Assembly (NCBI RefSeq): GCF_003255815.1
Contig: NC_037682.1
Location: forward strand, 46,604,986-46,668,985
DNA length: 64,000 nucleotides
DNA from: Theropithecus gelada
Lineage: Eukaryota; Chordata; Mammalia; Primates; Cercopithecidae
Reading direction: 5' to 3'
Within the stretch, counting starts at the first letter, position 1. Each line of letters begins with the position of its first letter. The notes beneath the pieces are model-generated. The model had not been told where the DNA came from and ran no database searches. It saw only the letters and a list, made by a program, of their open reading frames with translations. This document shows, one piece after another, positions 45,230 through 56,055 of this stretch. The position numbers and the translations under genes were made by a program.

Positions 45230-45455
45230 TGCTATGGCCAGGCAGACAGACCTGGGTTCAAATCCCGGCTCTACTGTTGACCAACAGCATGATCTGAGGT
45301 GAATTATCTAACTGCTGTGAGTTCCAAATTCCTCACTCTAAAATAAGGGTAGTAATATGATGAGATCTTCACAGAGATTTTGTGAGGATTAAATGAGTTC
45401 ATGGACATAAAGTGCTTATTACACAGTGCTATATAAATGGTAGCTAATAGTGACG
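45230..45455 (+). repeat. MIR, near full length
   Basis: ACCTGGGTTCAAATCCCGGCTCTACTG keeps the tRNA-like B-box region. GTGAGGATTAAATGAG and AGTGCTATATAAATGGTAGC follow. Confidence 0.92.
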
Positions 45456-45507
45456 GTGATGGTTGTTCCAGGATATGGAATGTGAACAGAAAAAAACCTT
45501 TGCATCA

Positions 45508-45812
45508 GGCCGGGTGCGGTGGCTCAAGCCTGTAATCCCAGCACTTTGGGAGGCCGAGACGGGCGGATCACGAGGTCAGGAGATCGAGACCATCCTGGCT
45601 AACACAGTGAAACCTGTCTCTACTAAAAAATACAAAAAACTAGCCGGGCGAGGTGGCGGGCGCCTGTAGTCCCAGCTACTTGGGAGGCTGAGGCAGGAGA
45701 ATGGCGTAAACCCAGGAGGCGGAGCTTGCAGTGAGCTGAGATCCGGCCACTGCACTCCAGCCTGGGTGACAGAGCCAGACTCCATCTCAAAAAAAAAAAA
45801 AAAAAAAAAAAA
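45508..45812 (+). mobile_element. AluY, Old World monkey type
   Basis: GGCCGGGTGCGGTGGCTCAAG to a clean A run of about 24. A perfect 10-bp target-site duplication CCTTTGCATC lies at 45497-45506 and 45814-45823. A young copy that may be polymorphic. Confidence 0.95.
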
Positions 45813-45823
45813 GCCTTTGCATC

Positions 45824-46359
45824 TTTGTGTTCTTGTGCCCAGGGCTTGGGCCTCAGGTCCAGGCCAGTTCTACAGCAGTGGAGTTGGGGTAGTGTAGCCG
45901 GTGGTCCTTTCTTGACTCCCCATCGCAGGTCTGAGACCTCACTGAACCAGCACAGCCACAGGCAGGAGTGCTTTCTGCTTGCATAGTCAAGGGGCCAGGG
46001 TTGGTGGGGAGAATGATCCTCCATTTTCCTTCACCAGGATAGAAACAGTTCTCATATTCTAGGGAGTTGCCTGGATGTATGATGACACTTAAAGACAGTC
46101 TTTGCAACTGAAAGAAGGAATGCATCTGGTCCAGTCCCCTGCATCTTCAAAGGTTGATGCCAAAGCCCTTTTAGACAAATGAGCATCCATCATACTCCTA
46201 AGATATGCAGTGACAGATGCCATTACCTTTCTCTTTGGTCTGGCTCAGGGACAAATCACCTCAGCTCTCAGAAAGTTCTTTATATCTGGGGGAAAAACAA
46301 AAAACAAAAAACAAAAAAAACTCATCCTTCCATTTAAGCTCATTTCTTCATTTCAGATC
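45824..46359. other. Intron sequence, unassigned
   Basis: An A-rich (AAAAAAC)n tract lies at 46292-46320. Nothing else is recognised. Confidence 0.45.
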
Positions 46360-46850
46360 TCAGCATCTGTTTTGGTTGTCTATTGCTGCCTGACTATCTC
46401 AAAATGTAGTGGCTTGAAACAACAACCATTTTATTTGCTCATGACTTGGAGGGTCATGCAGGGTTTAGATGGGTGGTTCTTCCATTCCATGTGGCATCAG
46501 CTTGGGTCACTCATTCAGCTGTACACACCTCGTTCTGTGCTGGGATAGAATGTCCGAGAAAGTTTTTATTATACATCTGGCACCTCAGTGCTCCTACCTT
46601 GGGCTTCCTCACAGCATGATGGTCTCGTGGTAGTTGGACTTCTTATGTGATTATCCAGAAGGAGCACTCTAAGAGGGGCAAAAAAAAAGAAGGCCCAGCT
46701 CCAGAAGTTACACAGGGTCACTTCACTACATTTTGTTGATCAAAGCCAGTCACAGGGTCAGCCTAGATCCAAGGGATGGGAAGTAAATGCCACCTCTGGA
46801 TAGGAGGAGTGCAGAGAGTCTGTGGCCATCCTTCATCCACCTGAACTTCC
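46360..46850 (-). repeat. MaLR/MLT1-like LTR (family uncertain)
   Basis: TATTGCTGCCTGACTATCTCAAAATG, AGTGGCTTGAAACAACAACCATTTTATTTG and GATCAAAGCCAGTCACAGG match an old LTR class read in antisense. The orientation call rests on that resemblance. Confidence 0.5.
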
Positions 46851-48077
46851 TCTTTATAAGCTTTCACATCCCTCCTAACACTAGCTTCTTCCGCTCCTAA
46901 AGCTTCCTACCCTCGGCCTTCATCTCATGTCTCATTCTTTTCCCCAACCTTGCATTATGTGAGCTACTGACCCTTTGTTGCTTACATCTTTGGCTCTTTT
47001 GCTCTTCTCTTTTCTTTGGCTCTCCTCCCTGCCACTTCAAAGAGCACAACTGTGTGCAGTCCCACCCCTAACATCTGTAAGGCTGTATATGTTATGTCTG
47101 GATAGCTAACTGTTCGGAAGCAAGCTGATAAGCTTTGAAAGGAAATATGTTGTCCTTCCACCCTGACAAATACTCATTTGTAAGGAGTTTAAAAGCCTGG
47201 TTCAAATGGAGAATTCTGAGTTCTGCACCAAAATATGGGGTCTAGGGAAAGCCAGTCTCCAGTCCACCCCAGCTCTGTCCAGCACCATAAGGACACTCAT
47301 GAGCACTTGGGTAGATGGCACTTGGGTAGTACCCCAGCCCACACATCTGAGCTCCAAACACACCTCCTGCACACAGTCACCTTAGCCAGTTCTAGGAATA
47401 CACACAGCACGGTGTACTCTCAGAAAGCAGTCAGAAAAGAGGGCCACCAGGTCCAGGAATCAGGCTGAGGACCGTTTGACCAGGGAATCTTGTGGGGGGG
47501 GCAGGTGCGGAGTTTGAATATGTGGCCTTACAGGGGGACTGTCCCTTTGGTTCCCTGGACTCCTAACCTGTGAGGAGGAGCATACGTGGTGGAAGATTGG
47601 AGCAGGGCCCTTCAAAGTGTGAGATCAGGACGAGGGGCATTTTTCTGGGTGTAAGGACAGTGCTGAGTGTGTCTGCCCTTGTATTGGGCATTGCCTTTCA
47701 CTGATGGACTTGGACGAGCCCCTGTACTGCTCCATCTGTCTCATGAGGCATTTCCACTGTGAAATGAGAAGCAATGTTTTTCATGGAAGTTATAAGAATT
47801 CAGTGAGACAATGGATGTGAATGGGGGTTTGTAAACCATAAAGTCTTATTCACAGCTCATTTTTTTACGGTTTCTTATTGTTGGATTCAGAAGCCCTGGA
47901 TGTGAATGAATTTGGACTCTGCCCCTTTTGAGCTTGGGTCTTGCTTGAATCACTTTACATCTCTAAACTTTAGAATTTCACACACACATATGAAAATGAT
48001 GCATGGGACAGGTGGGGATGTTTATGAGGACCTTGGTGCTATTTCTTTTTAATTCCAAGTGGTTAAAACCTGAAGGA
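46851..48077. other. Intron sequence with MIR traces
   Basis: MIR-like text lies at about 47700-47845 and 47890-47975. A 14-bp duplication GGCACTTGGGTAG(A/T) is at about 47303-47331. The remainder is unassigned. Confidence 0.4.
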
Positions 48078-48382
48078 TGGGCTGGGTGCAGTGGCTCTGT
48101 AATCCCAGCATTTGGGGAGGCTGAGATGGGTGGGTCACATGAGGTCAGGAGTTCAAGACCAGCCTGGCCAACATGGTGAAACCCTGTCTCTACTAAAAAT
48201 ACAAAAACTAGCCAGGCATGGTGGCTTGTGCCTGTAATCCCAGCTACTCAGGAGGCTGAGGCACAAGAATTGCTTGAACCCGGGAAGCAGAGGTTGCAGT
48301 GAGCAGAGATCATGCCACCGCACTCTAGCCTGGGTGACAGAGTGAGAATCTGTCTCACAAAAAAAAAAAAAAAAAAAAAAAA
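48078..48382 (+). mobile_element. Alu with left-arm deletion
   Basis: GGGCTGGGTGCAGTGGCTCTG (CACGCC lost) to an A run of about 24 ending at 48382. Confidence 0.93.
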
Positions 48383-48658
48383 GAACGTGAAGGATGTAAG
48401 GTACCAGAAAGAGTTATCAGCAAAGAGGGAACAAGGCTGTCTGAACCAGACATAAGCCAGATGTCAGCTGGGGTAATGTTGCCTTTTAAAATACAGATGA
48501 CAAGCCTGCCCAGAATTTCCCATTGCACACCATTTTCCTAAATAAGACAAGGCTTTGCATAGAGCATCCCTCTTCTGAGGACCAGTCACTAGCCTGCCCC
48601 CTCTCAGCCCTATTTGGGTTGTGCCTGACGTGACTATTAGATATTGGAAAAGATCATC
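48383..48658. other. Intron sequence, unassigned
   Basis: I see no feature here. Confidence 0.4.
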
Positions 48659-48966
48659 TTTTTTTTTTTTTTTTTTCCCACTTTTTTGATACAGAGTCTC
48701 ACTCTGTCGCCCAGGCTGGAGTGCAGTGGTACGATCTTGGCTCACTGCAACCTCTGCCTCCTGGATTCAAGCAATTCTCCTGCCTCAGCCTCCCAAGTAG
48801 CTGGGATTACAGGCACACATCACCATGCATGGCTAGTTTTTATATTTTTAGGAGAGACAGGGTTTCACCATGTTGGCCAGGCTGGTCTCGAACTCCTGAC
48901 CTTGTGATCTGCCCGCTTCAGCCTCCCAAAGTGCTGGGATTACAGGCATGAGCCACTGCGTCTGGC
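48659..48966 (-). mobile_element. Alu (S-type)
   Basis: T run, then TGATACAGAGTCTCACTCTGTCG to CTGCGTCTGGCC. AAAGATCATCTT and AAGACCATCTT flank it as an imperfect target-site duplication. Confidence 0.93.
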
Positions 48967-49234
48967 CCGAAGAAGACCATCTTTTTTCCCGCATCCCTGT
49001 TGAACATCACCTAGCTTGAGACAAACCTTTATCAATCACAAGCAAGACCATTTGGAATTGTGCGTTAGTCCTCTACCCAGCCCAGTGCCACCCTCTGCCA
49101 GTCTTGAGTAGCTTCCCAGTGGGTCCTGGTATCCAGCAGCAGGGCAACCGCCAGCCTCTTAGGCCTGTCTCTCCTCAGTGGGAATGCAGCCTGCTATGAA
49201 AGTCCATATTACCTGAGGGAGGGATAAAACCGCT

Positions 49235-49808
49235 TGGATTAGTTATATTTTGCTACATAACAAATTACCCCTAAAACTTTGCAATTCACAACAACATTTC
49301 TTATCCCCCATAGTTTCTAAGTTAGGAAACCAGGAATGACTTAGCCACATGGTCTAAGTCAATCTGGCCTGATCTCTCACAACATCTCAAGATGTTGACC
49401 AGGGCTGCAATAATCCCAAAACTCGACTGTGGCTGAAGAATCCACTTCTAAGCCCACTCACAGGTGATTGGCAGACTCCAGTTCCTTGCAGCCTCTGGGC
49501 CAGTGGTCTCAGTACCTCACCATACAGGCCACTCCACAGGCTGACTCAGTGGCCACCCTGCAGGGCAGCTGGTTCCCCACAGAGTGAGTTATCCAAGAGA
49601 AAGCACACGAGGGAGCAAGAGTTGTGTCCAAAATGGAAGTCACAGTCTCTTAGGACCTAATCCTAGAAGTGACATGCCTTCACTTCTGCTGTGTGCTATT
49701 GGTCACGAAGACTCACCCTGGTACCACGTAGGAGGGACTGCACGCAGATGTGAAGACCAGGAGGCAGGGTTCACTGAGGGCCACCTTGGAGGCTGTCTGC
49801 CATATTAC
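49235..49808 (-). repeat. MaLR/MLT1-like LTR, near full length (family uncertain)
   Basis: TTTTGCTACATAACAAATTACCCC starts it. GTCACAGTCTCTTAGGACC, GAAGTGACATGCCTTCACTTCTGC and GAGGCTGTCTGCCATATT end it. The 570-bp span suggests an almost complete copy. Confidence 0.55.
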
Positions 49809-49828
49809 TTAAAAGTTGAATCCCTGTA

Positions 49829-50118
49829 GGCTGGGCACAGTGGCTCACGCCTGTAATCCCAGCACTTTGGAAGGCCGAGGCTGGCGGATCACCAGGTCAG
49901 GAGATCGAGACCATCCTGGCTAACATGGTGAAACCCCATCTCTACTAAAAAATACAAAAAAATTAGCCAGGCGAGGTGGCGGGTGCCTGTAGTCCCAGCT
50001 ACTTGGAGGCTGAGGCAGGAGAATGGTGTGAACCCGGGAGGCAGAGCTTGCAGTGAGCCGCACTCCAGCCTGGGCGACAGAGTGAGACTCTGTCTTTTTT
50101 TTTTTTTTTTAAAAAAAA
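49829..50118 (+). mobile_element. Alu with T16-A8 tail
   Basis: GGCTGGGCACAGTGGCTCACG to GACTCTGTC, then T16 (50095-50110) followed by A8 (50111-50118). GCCGCACTCC shows a deletion in the right arm. Imperfect target-site duplications TGAATCCCTGTA and GGAATCCTTGTA flank it. Confidence 0.93.
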
Positions 50119-51470
50119 GATGGAATCCTTGTAATCCAAAGGGGCATAGTCTCAGGATATGCCTACATACAAAACGATGCACAAGGTAAAAGTGCCCCCA
50201 CAACAAGAGAAAAATACGTCAAAAGGAAACCAACGCCTTTCTCAGTGAGGCAAGAGTATGGATGACTTGGTTTTTCTTTATGCTTTTATTGTAGGGGCAG
50301 GTCTTCATATTTTCTAAAATCATTAAGAAAAAATGATTGGCCACTCCAAAATAGTAACTAATCCTTGCCACGCAAGAGTGATAGCTGATGAGAGAGGGGG
50401 CCCTCTCAGTTGAGTCACCACCCTCTGGGTTGATTGGTTCAGCTTGGCAGGTGGAAACCTGGGGATGACCCAACCCCAGGGATCTTGATGGGGCTGGTTA
50501 TTCTTGGAGACAGCCACCAAGACATAGAATTCCCCTCTCCCTGTAGAAAGTCAAGAAAATGACTCAACGGTCATGTTGGTGAACCAGCTCAGAGGAGAGG
50601 AGATCCAGGGGTCTCCCTGACAGTTGGCTCTGCTGCAGCTCAGTCCATGAGTCTTTCTTCCTTCAGAGGTCTTGATTCCCAAACAGCCAGGATTTCTCTC
50701 TCTCCAGCTCTCCCAGTTCCAGGATGCAGACAGGATGAAGGGCCCTCAATTTCTGTTCATTGTTTCCCCCATTGGACCTTGGCTCAACTTCCAACTCAGT
50801 GGTTTTTGGATTTACTCCGAGAGGAAAAGGTGGTTCTCAAGAGTTTCTAGAGCATTGTCCATCATACTCCTCAGTGCATGGTCCTCTTATCTCCAGTGGG
50901 CCATAAAGGCTCTCTCTTTAGCTTTAGTCACTTATTTACTTTTATGTCCCACTGCTGTGCCCCCTCTCTCTGTAGTTAATGTGTTTAATATGTATTTTTT
51001 GTTGCTATGTGCCCTTGAAGAATGGGTGATGTTTTTGTGTCTATATTTTTAATTGTGCATATTGTACTGTTAAATCTCATTCTTTTTACTCAACACTGTG
51101 TTTCTAAGTTACCCCACGGTGCCATGGTACTCTGATCCTTTGCTCCTAAGGGCTGCACAGCACTCCCCAACATGTCCCTGAACACTTGGCCCACCAGCTC
51201 CCCAGCCAGGGGCTTTCAGATGTCTGTACTTCCCAGCCCCCACCACAGGTAGCGCAAGAGAGAACATTGGCTTACATGCTCCCTTGGGGACTGTGTGAGG
51301 ATTTCCTTGACATTTACATCCTAGAGCAGAACCACCAGTTTCCAGACTTTTCTGCTTCCCATACTGGTTCCAACAGAGGATCTGGAAGAAGCCAGACCAG
51401 AGAAAACCAGGAGAAGGTGTGGATAGAGTCTGGGGAGGTAAGCAGGGGCCAGAGCATGGTGGTCCTTTGT
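50119..51470. other. Intron sequence, unassigned
   Basis: 50980-51115 reads like old LINE text (TGTTGCTATGTGCCCTTG...), not classifiable. No gene is supported. Confidence 0.35.
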
Positions 51471-51474
51471 TGTT

Positions 51475-51720
51475 AGCCATGGCAAGGGCAAATATTTTGG
51501 TCTTTATCCTAAGAACAAAGGGAAGCCATTGAATTAAACTAAAGCAGAGGTTCAGATTTATTTTTAAGTAACAGTGGATCTTTAGAGATAGAAGGACCCT
51601 AAAAGACCCCTAGTCCCACTCTTTGAATTTACAGGACACTTGGAAGGCCCCCTGAGGTAGTGAAATAGATGCCGAAGATCACACAGCCAGAGAGTCCAGG
51701 CCCCCTGACACCTTGAGAAC
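51475..51720 (-). repeat. L2 piece then MIR
   Basis: GGTCTTTATCCTAAGAACAAAGGGAAGCCATTG is antisense L2. CAGGACACTTGGAAGGCCC... GATCACACAGCCAGAG is antisense MIR. Confidence 0.65.
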
Positions 51721-52740
51721 GTGGTGTGAGCCTCCCAGGTTGCAAAGACCATCTGATGGTGGCAGCCTCTGGAGGCTTGGGATTTGCCCTGCTGTCCTGG
51801 GGGCACCTTGGACTGAAGAGTTCACGTCCTGTCACCTGGACTTTCCTAGACCTCTGAGGGCATTTAACAGGACCCTTCAAAGAGCCCCAAGCCAGGACCC
51901 AACCTCCCACTGCCATGAGGCCTCAAGCTGTAGACCTTCCAGATATCCACAGGCAATCCCTGTTGAACTTCATGTGCTAGCTTAATGAGACAACTGAACT
52001 CTAGAGGCTTAAAGATGAGCATGGCAGTCCTGGTTTTGCCTCTTATTCTCTGGATCTCATCAGTTTTCTCATCTTTGAAATGAGAGGATGGAGCAAGATG
52101 CTCTCTTAAGTCTGTTTCTTCCTCCCCAAGCGTTTGTGCTTAAGTCTCAGGCACTGGGGACCTCTGGTATCTCACCGCCCCAGGGCCTCTGCTGTCAGCT
52201 CTTTTAGTTCTCAGCATGGGCAGCTGCTGGGGGAAGCAACACCCTCAGAGTTTCATTGACCCTTTTCACCCTCGTACTTGTGGGCCTCCACGCCAAAGAG
52301 GCACAAAGAACTGAGCCTTTGTTTGCAGCAACAAAGCTGTTTGCAATTTCAGATAGAACCATTTTATTATATCCCATCCAAAGAGGACTTGAGTTGTTTT
52401 GTTTTGAAAGCTTGTTAGCATTCTGGACTTAATTAGCTGGCAGAGACAAAACTCCTCCACCCCCAGTCCATGCCCACTCCATCCACCGACCCCAGTCGCC
52501 AACCAGCAGCTTCAAAGCCCCTGCCCACCTCCAGGTGGGGCACCCATTGTACTCCCGAGGGGCTCACCTGGCAGATGAAAGGGAAATCCTTACTGCTACC
52601 TCTCCCTCACGCTCCCCTTTCCCCATAATCTCTAGATTCTGGCTACCATTTATTGAGTATTCACCATGTGCCAGGCAGCAGGCTAAGCATTTTGCATGCT
52701 TTAATTCGTGGCATCCTCTGAGTCCTGTGAGGCAAGTTTG
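51721..52740. other. Intron sequence with MIR/L2 traces
   Basis: MIR-like text lies at about 52030-52110 and an L2/MIR end at 52645-52735 (ATTTATTGAGTATTCACCATGTGCCAGGC). The rest is unassigned. Confidence 0.45.
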
Positions 52741-53013
52741 TTTTTTAAGAAGGAGTTTCGCTCTTGTCGCCCAGGCTGGAGTGCAGTGGCACACTCTCTG
52801 GCTCACTGCAAACTCTGCCTCCCAGGTTCAAATGATTCTCCTGCCTCAGCCTCCTGAGTAGCTGGGACTACAGATGCACACCACCACGCCTGACTAATTT
52901 TTGTATTTTTAGTAGAGACGGGGTTTTACCATCGAACTCCTGACCTCATGTGATCTGCCTGCCTCGACCTCCCAAAGTCCTGGGATTACAGGGTGAGCCA
53001 CCATGCCCGGTGA
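52741..53013 (-). mobile_element. Alu with internal deletion
   Basis: TTTTTTAAGAAGGAGTTTCGCTC to CACCATGCCCGG. GTTGGCCAGGCTGGTC is missing at about 52931. Confidence 0.92.
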
Positions 53014-53019
53014 CTACAT

Positions 53020-53165
53020 GGACTCTTCTAACCTAGCCTTACAGTCCTATAACATCACTTCTGCCACCTTCACTCCATCAGGGCAATCAGCCAGAGAGGG
53101 GACATAGATGCCACCTATTGATGGGAGAAATGGTGAAGAATTACGGACGTATTTTAAGACCACCA
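53020..53165 (-). repeat. MaLR/MLT1-like LTR fragment (family uncertain)
   Basis: CATCACTTCTGCCACCTTC and GGACATAGATGCCACCTATTGATGGGAG match the end region of the same LTR class as 46360-46850. Confidence 0.5.
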
Positions 53166-54054
53166 CAGGAGTTAAGTTACAGAGAGGTTTAACAACTGGC
53201 CTAAGTCATATGTAGCTGATAAGTGGTGAGCACCCATGTTTTAGTCCAGAATCTTCTTATGTCACAATTTGATTCCTTTTCCCACCCCCATCCTGCCTGC
53301 CTGGAGAGTGTGGAGATGAACAAGACTTGGGCCCTTCCTTCAGCCAGCTTACCATCCGAGATGGACTTGCTGCTGGCCCAAGCCCTTATCTTCCTACTTC
53401 CTCCTGTGGATCTCTTGGTCGTGTTGCTCACTGATCAGCAGGACTAACAGGGTGGAGGGGTTGCAGAGAGCCAGTACAAATTCCCAGAACTCCAAATCCA
53501 CCATCTGTTTGTGTTTGCCTTTGCTGGAAGAAGCTAGAAATTTTTTCCACCAGGACTTCTCTCACTAGGAGTCCTATTGGTCAGTGTCGAGGTTGAAACA
53601 TAGAACATCTTGCAGGCAGGAGATAATCTTAGTGAAGGGCCAGGCATAGAACCGGTGCTTGGTTAGTGTTCGCCGTGTTTCAGGGACTCTGCTCTTCAGC
53701 ACCGTATACTCTAACACCTACTTTGCCTGCTACACACCTGCAAAAGGTAGCAGAAAATAGGGAGCCACCTTCAGCCTCTCCCAGTGAGTACAGAGACCAC
53801 AGCAGTGCCCAGCGAGACCAGGCTCTTCCTCTCAGAGCCCATGGGAGTGCTGAGGGTGTGATATTGCAATGGCAGAAGTGGCTGATTGGGCCTGTTCCTT
53901 CTAGACTCTTCCACCACTCTGCCCTTCTCAGTTCCTCTAGCAGTACCTCCTTTGATTCTGGACCTATCCAAGCAAAACTTCAAAATAGGCCTGTAGGCAA
54001 ACCTGCTCCACCCATTCCCCTTGTGGGTTTCCAGACCTTTCTGTGGAATAAAAG
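53166..54054. other. Intron sequence, unassigned
   Basis: A 184-codon frame at 53666-54220 runs into a MIR and has no domain signal. Confidence 0.4.
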
Positions 54055-54230
54055 AAAAGTCATAGACTGTGGAGACCCACGAACCTGGGTTCAAGTCCCA
54101 GTTTTGTCGCCACTTGGCTCTGTGATCCCAGGCAAGTCACTTAATCTCTCTGTGCCTCAGTGGCTCCCCATGCAAGACATGGGCAGTCATGTGAACCTGC
54201 AGCTCAGTTGTGAGTATTGAACAGCATAAG
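54055..54230 (+). repeat. MIR
   Basis: ACCTGGGTTCAAGTCCCAGTTTTGTCG and CCAGGCAAGTCACTTAATCTCTC are MIR. Confidence 0.9.
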
Positions 54231-54630
54231 ATTGACAATGTGTCTGGCTCCAAACTGGCAAGATAGGAGGATAAAGGAGGGCAAATCCTCCCTGTAGATT
54301 AATCTCTTCATAGGGGAGAGCTATTGGGAAATTGCCCAAGGTCACCCCTACCACTCCTATATCCACCTCCATCCCCACAATGAGATAGGAGCAACAATCC
54401 TATGAACAAGAAGTCAGTGTCTACTGGTGGCATTTTGGACACAGTGACAGGCCATGGAGCCTAGCATCATCACCCAGATGGTTGAGGGGTGGGAGTGCTG
54501 GAGACTTGTTAACAGTGATGTGGTGTGGGAGGCAGAATGCCTAGTCCTAGGCATGGGGAGTTAGTCTCATCTCGTGTGTGGCTAATAGCATGGGCTCTGG
54601 AAGCAGACTGCCTGAGTTCTAGTCTTAGTT

Positions 54631-54633
<3 letters not shown>

Positions 54634-54679
<46 letters not shown>

Positions 54680-55015
54680 NNNNNNNNNNNNNNNNNNNNN
54701 NNNNNNNNNNNNNNNNNNNNNNNNNNTTTTTTTTTGAGACGGAGTCTCGCTCTGTCACCCAGGCTGGAGTGCAGTGGCCGGATCTCAGCTCACTGCAAGC
54801 TCCGCCTCCCGGGTTTATGCCATTCTCCGGCCTCAGCCTCCCGAGTAGCTGGGACTACAGGTGCCGCCACCTCGCCCGGCTAGTTTTTTGTATTTTTAGT
54901 AGAGACGAGGTTTCACTGTGTTAGCCAGGATGGTCTCGATCTCCTGACCTCGTGATTCGCCCGTCTCGGCCTCCCAAAGTGCTGGGATTACAGGCTTGAG
55001 CCACCGCGCCCGGCA
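54634..55015 (-). mobile_element. AluY, Old World monkey type, with very long T tract
   Basis: T tract from 54633, an N gap at 54680-54726, nine more T, then GAGACGGAGTCTCGCTC to CACCGCGCCCGGC. The target-site duplication AGTCTTAGTTTCT is perfect (54621-54633 and 55016-55028). Confidence 0.95.
54680..54726. other. Assembly gap (47 N)
   Basis: Forty-seven N characters lie inside the Alu poly-T tract. True length is unknown. Confidence 0.99.
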
Positions 55016-55205
55016 AGTCTTAGTTTCTACCCATTTATTAGCAGACCTCGGCCAAGTAACTTAACGTCTCTGTGCCTCAGTTTCCTCATGTGTAAAATGG
55101 AGGTAAGAGCAGTGCCTACCTTTTGGGATTGTTGTGAGGATTGAATGTGTTAATATATGTAAAGCACTTGGAGCAGCACCCAGCACACAGTAAGTCTTCA
55201 ACATT

Positions 55206-56055
55206 CAGGCTCTGCCCTTGGCTGGCTGTGGACCTTGGGCAAGCCACTTCCCCTCTCTGGGCCTGTTTCTCCATCTGAGAAATTAATGGGCTGAACCAGA
55301 TATCCCTCAGGGCCCACCAGGCTCTGACAGCCGGTAGTTCATGAAGTCCGGGCAGGTCTGAGTGTCATGTTCTTTTGGGTAGGGCTCCCTGTGGCTGCTG
55401 GCCACATTGGGAAGGGAAGAAAAGCTAACTGGGACAGCTTTCTTTCTCACGTAAACAGGAACAGGCTGAGCCAGCCTTCCACTCCAGTTCCGGTGGGCTG
55501 GCAGCCTGAGAGCTCAAAGAATGAGTCACTGACAGGAGCAGCCACAGCTCTGGAGCTCAGGCGGCACCAGCTCCAGGGCACAGAGTAGCTGCAGAGTTCA
55601 GTGGTGGGATTTGGGAGCCGGGTGACAGAAGAGGGATCATAATGTTTCCCTGTCCCTATGTGAAATCTGAAGGCCATTTGCCTGCATGCCTTACCCAGGA
55701 TCCTACAGCTTTGGCCTGGGATACTGAGCTTTGCCTTCCAGGGCTTGTTTCCCTCCCTCCTTACCACATGTATACTTTGAGGATCCATCAGCTGGGGACC
55801 AGGCACAAAATCCGCACCATGGCCCCCATGCAGCTGATCAAGGTTCAAGGTTCTGCCCCGCACCTCTACCCCCACCCCAGACACAGGACCTCCCTGCCTT
55901 GCTGCAGTGACTCTTTACTGAGAAGCGGCATGGCAAAATGGAAACGTCACTTGATACTGGAGAGCCCTGGGTTTGAATCTCAGGTCTGCACTTACTTGGG
56001 CAAGACACTTAACCTCTCTAAGCCTTGATTTTTCTTGCCTGGAAAATCCCATCAT
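55206..56055 (+). repeat. Two MIR pieces with unassigned DNA between
   Basis: GGACCTTGGGCAAGCCACTTCCCC (55206-55330) and CTGGGTTTGAATCTCAGGTCTGC with AAGACACTTAACCTC (55925-56055) are MIR. 55331-55924 is unassigned. Confidence 0.7.

Larger units (their letters stand above)
54580..55205 (+). repeat. MIR split by a young Alu
   Basis: TGGGCTCTGGAAGCAGACTGCCTGAGTTC before the Alu and GGCCAAGTAACTTAACGTCTC to GTAAGTCTTCAACATTC after it form one MIR. Confidence 0.9.

Noticed and set aside
45240..45300. tRNA-like B box (GGTTCAAATCC)
   Set aside because: It belongs to a MIR, a tRNA-derived SINE, and there is no tRNA cloverleaf.
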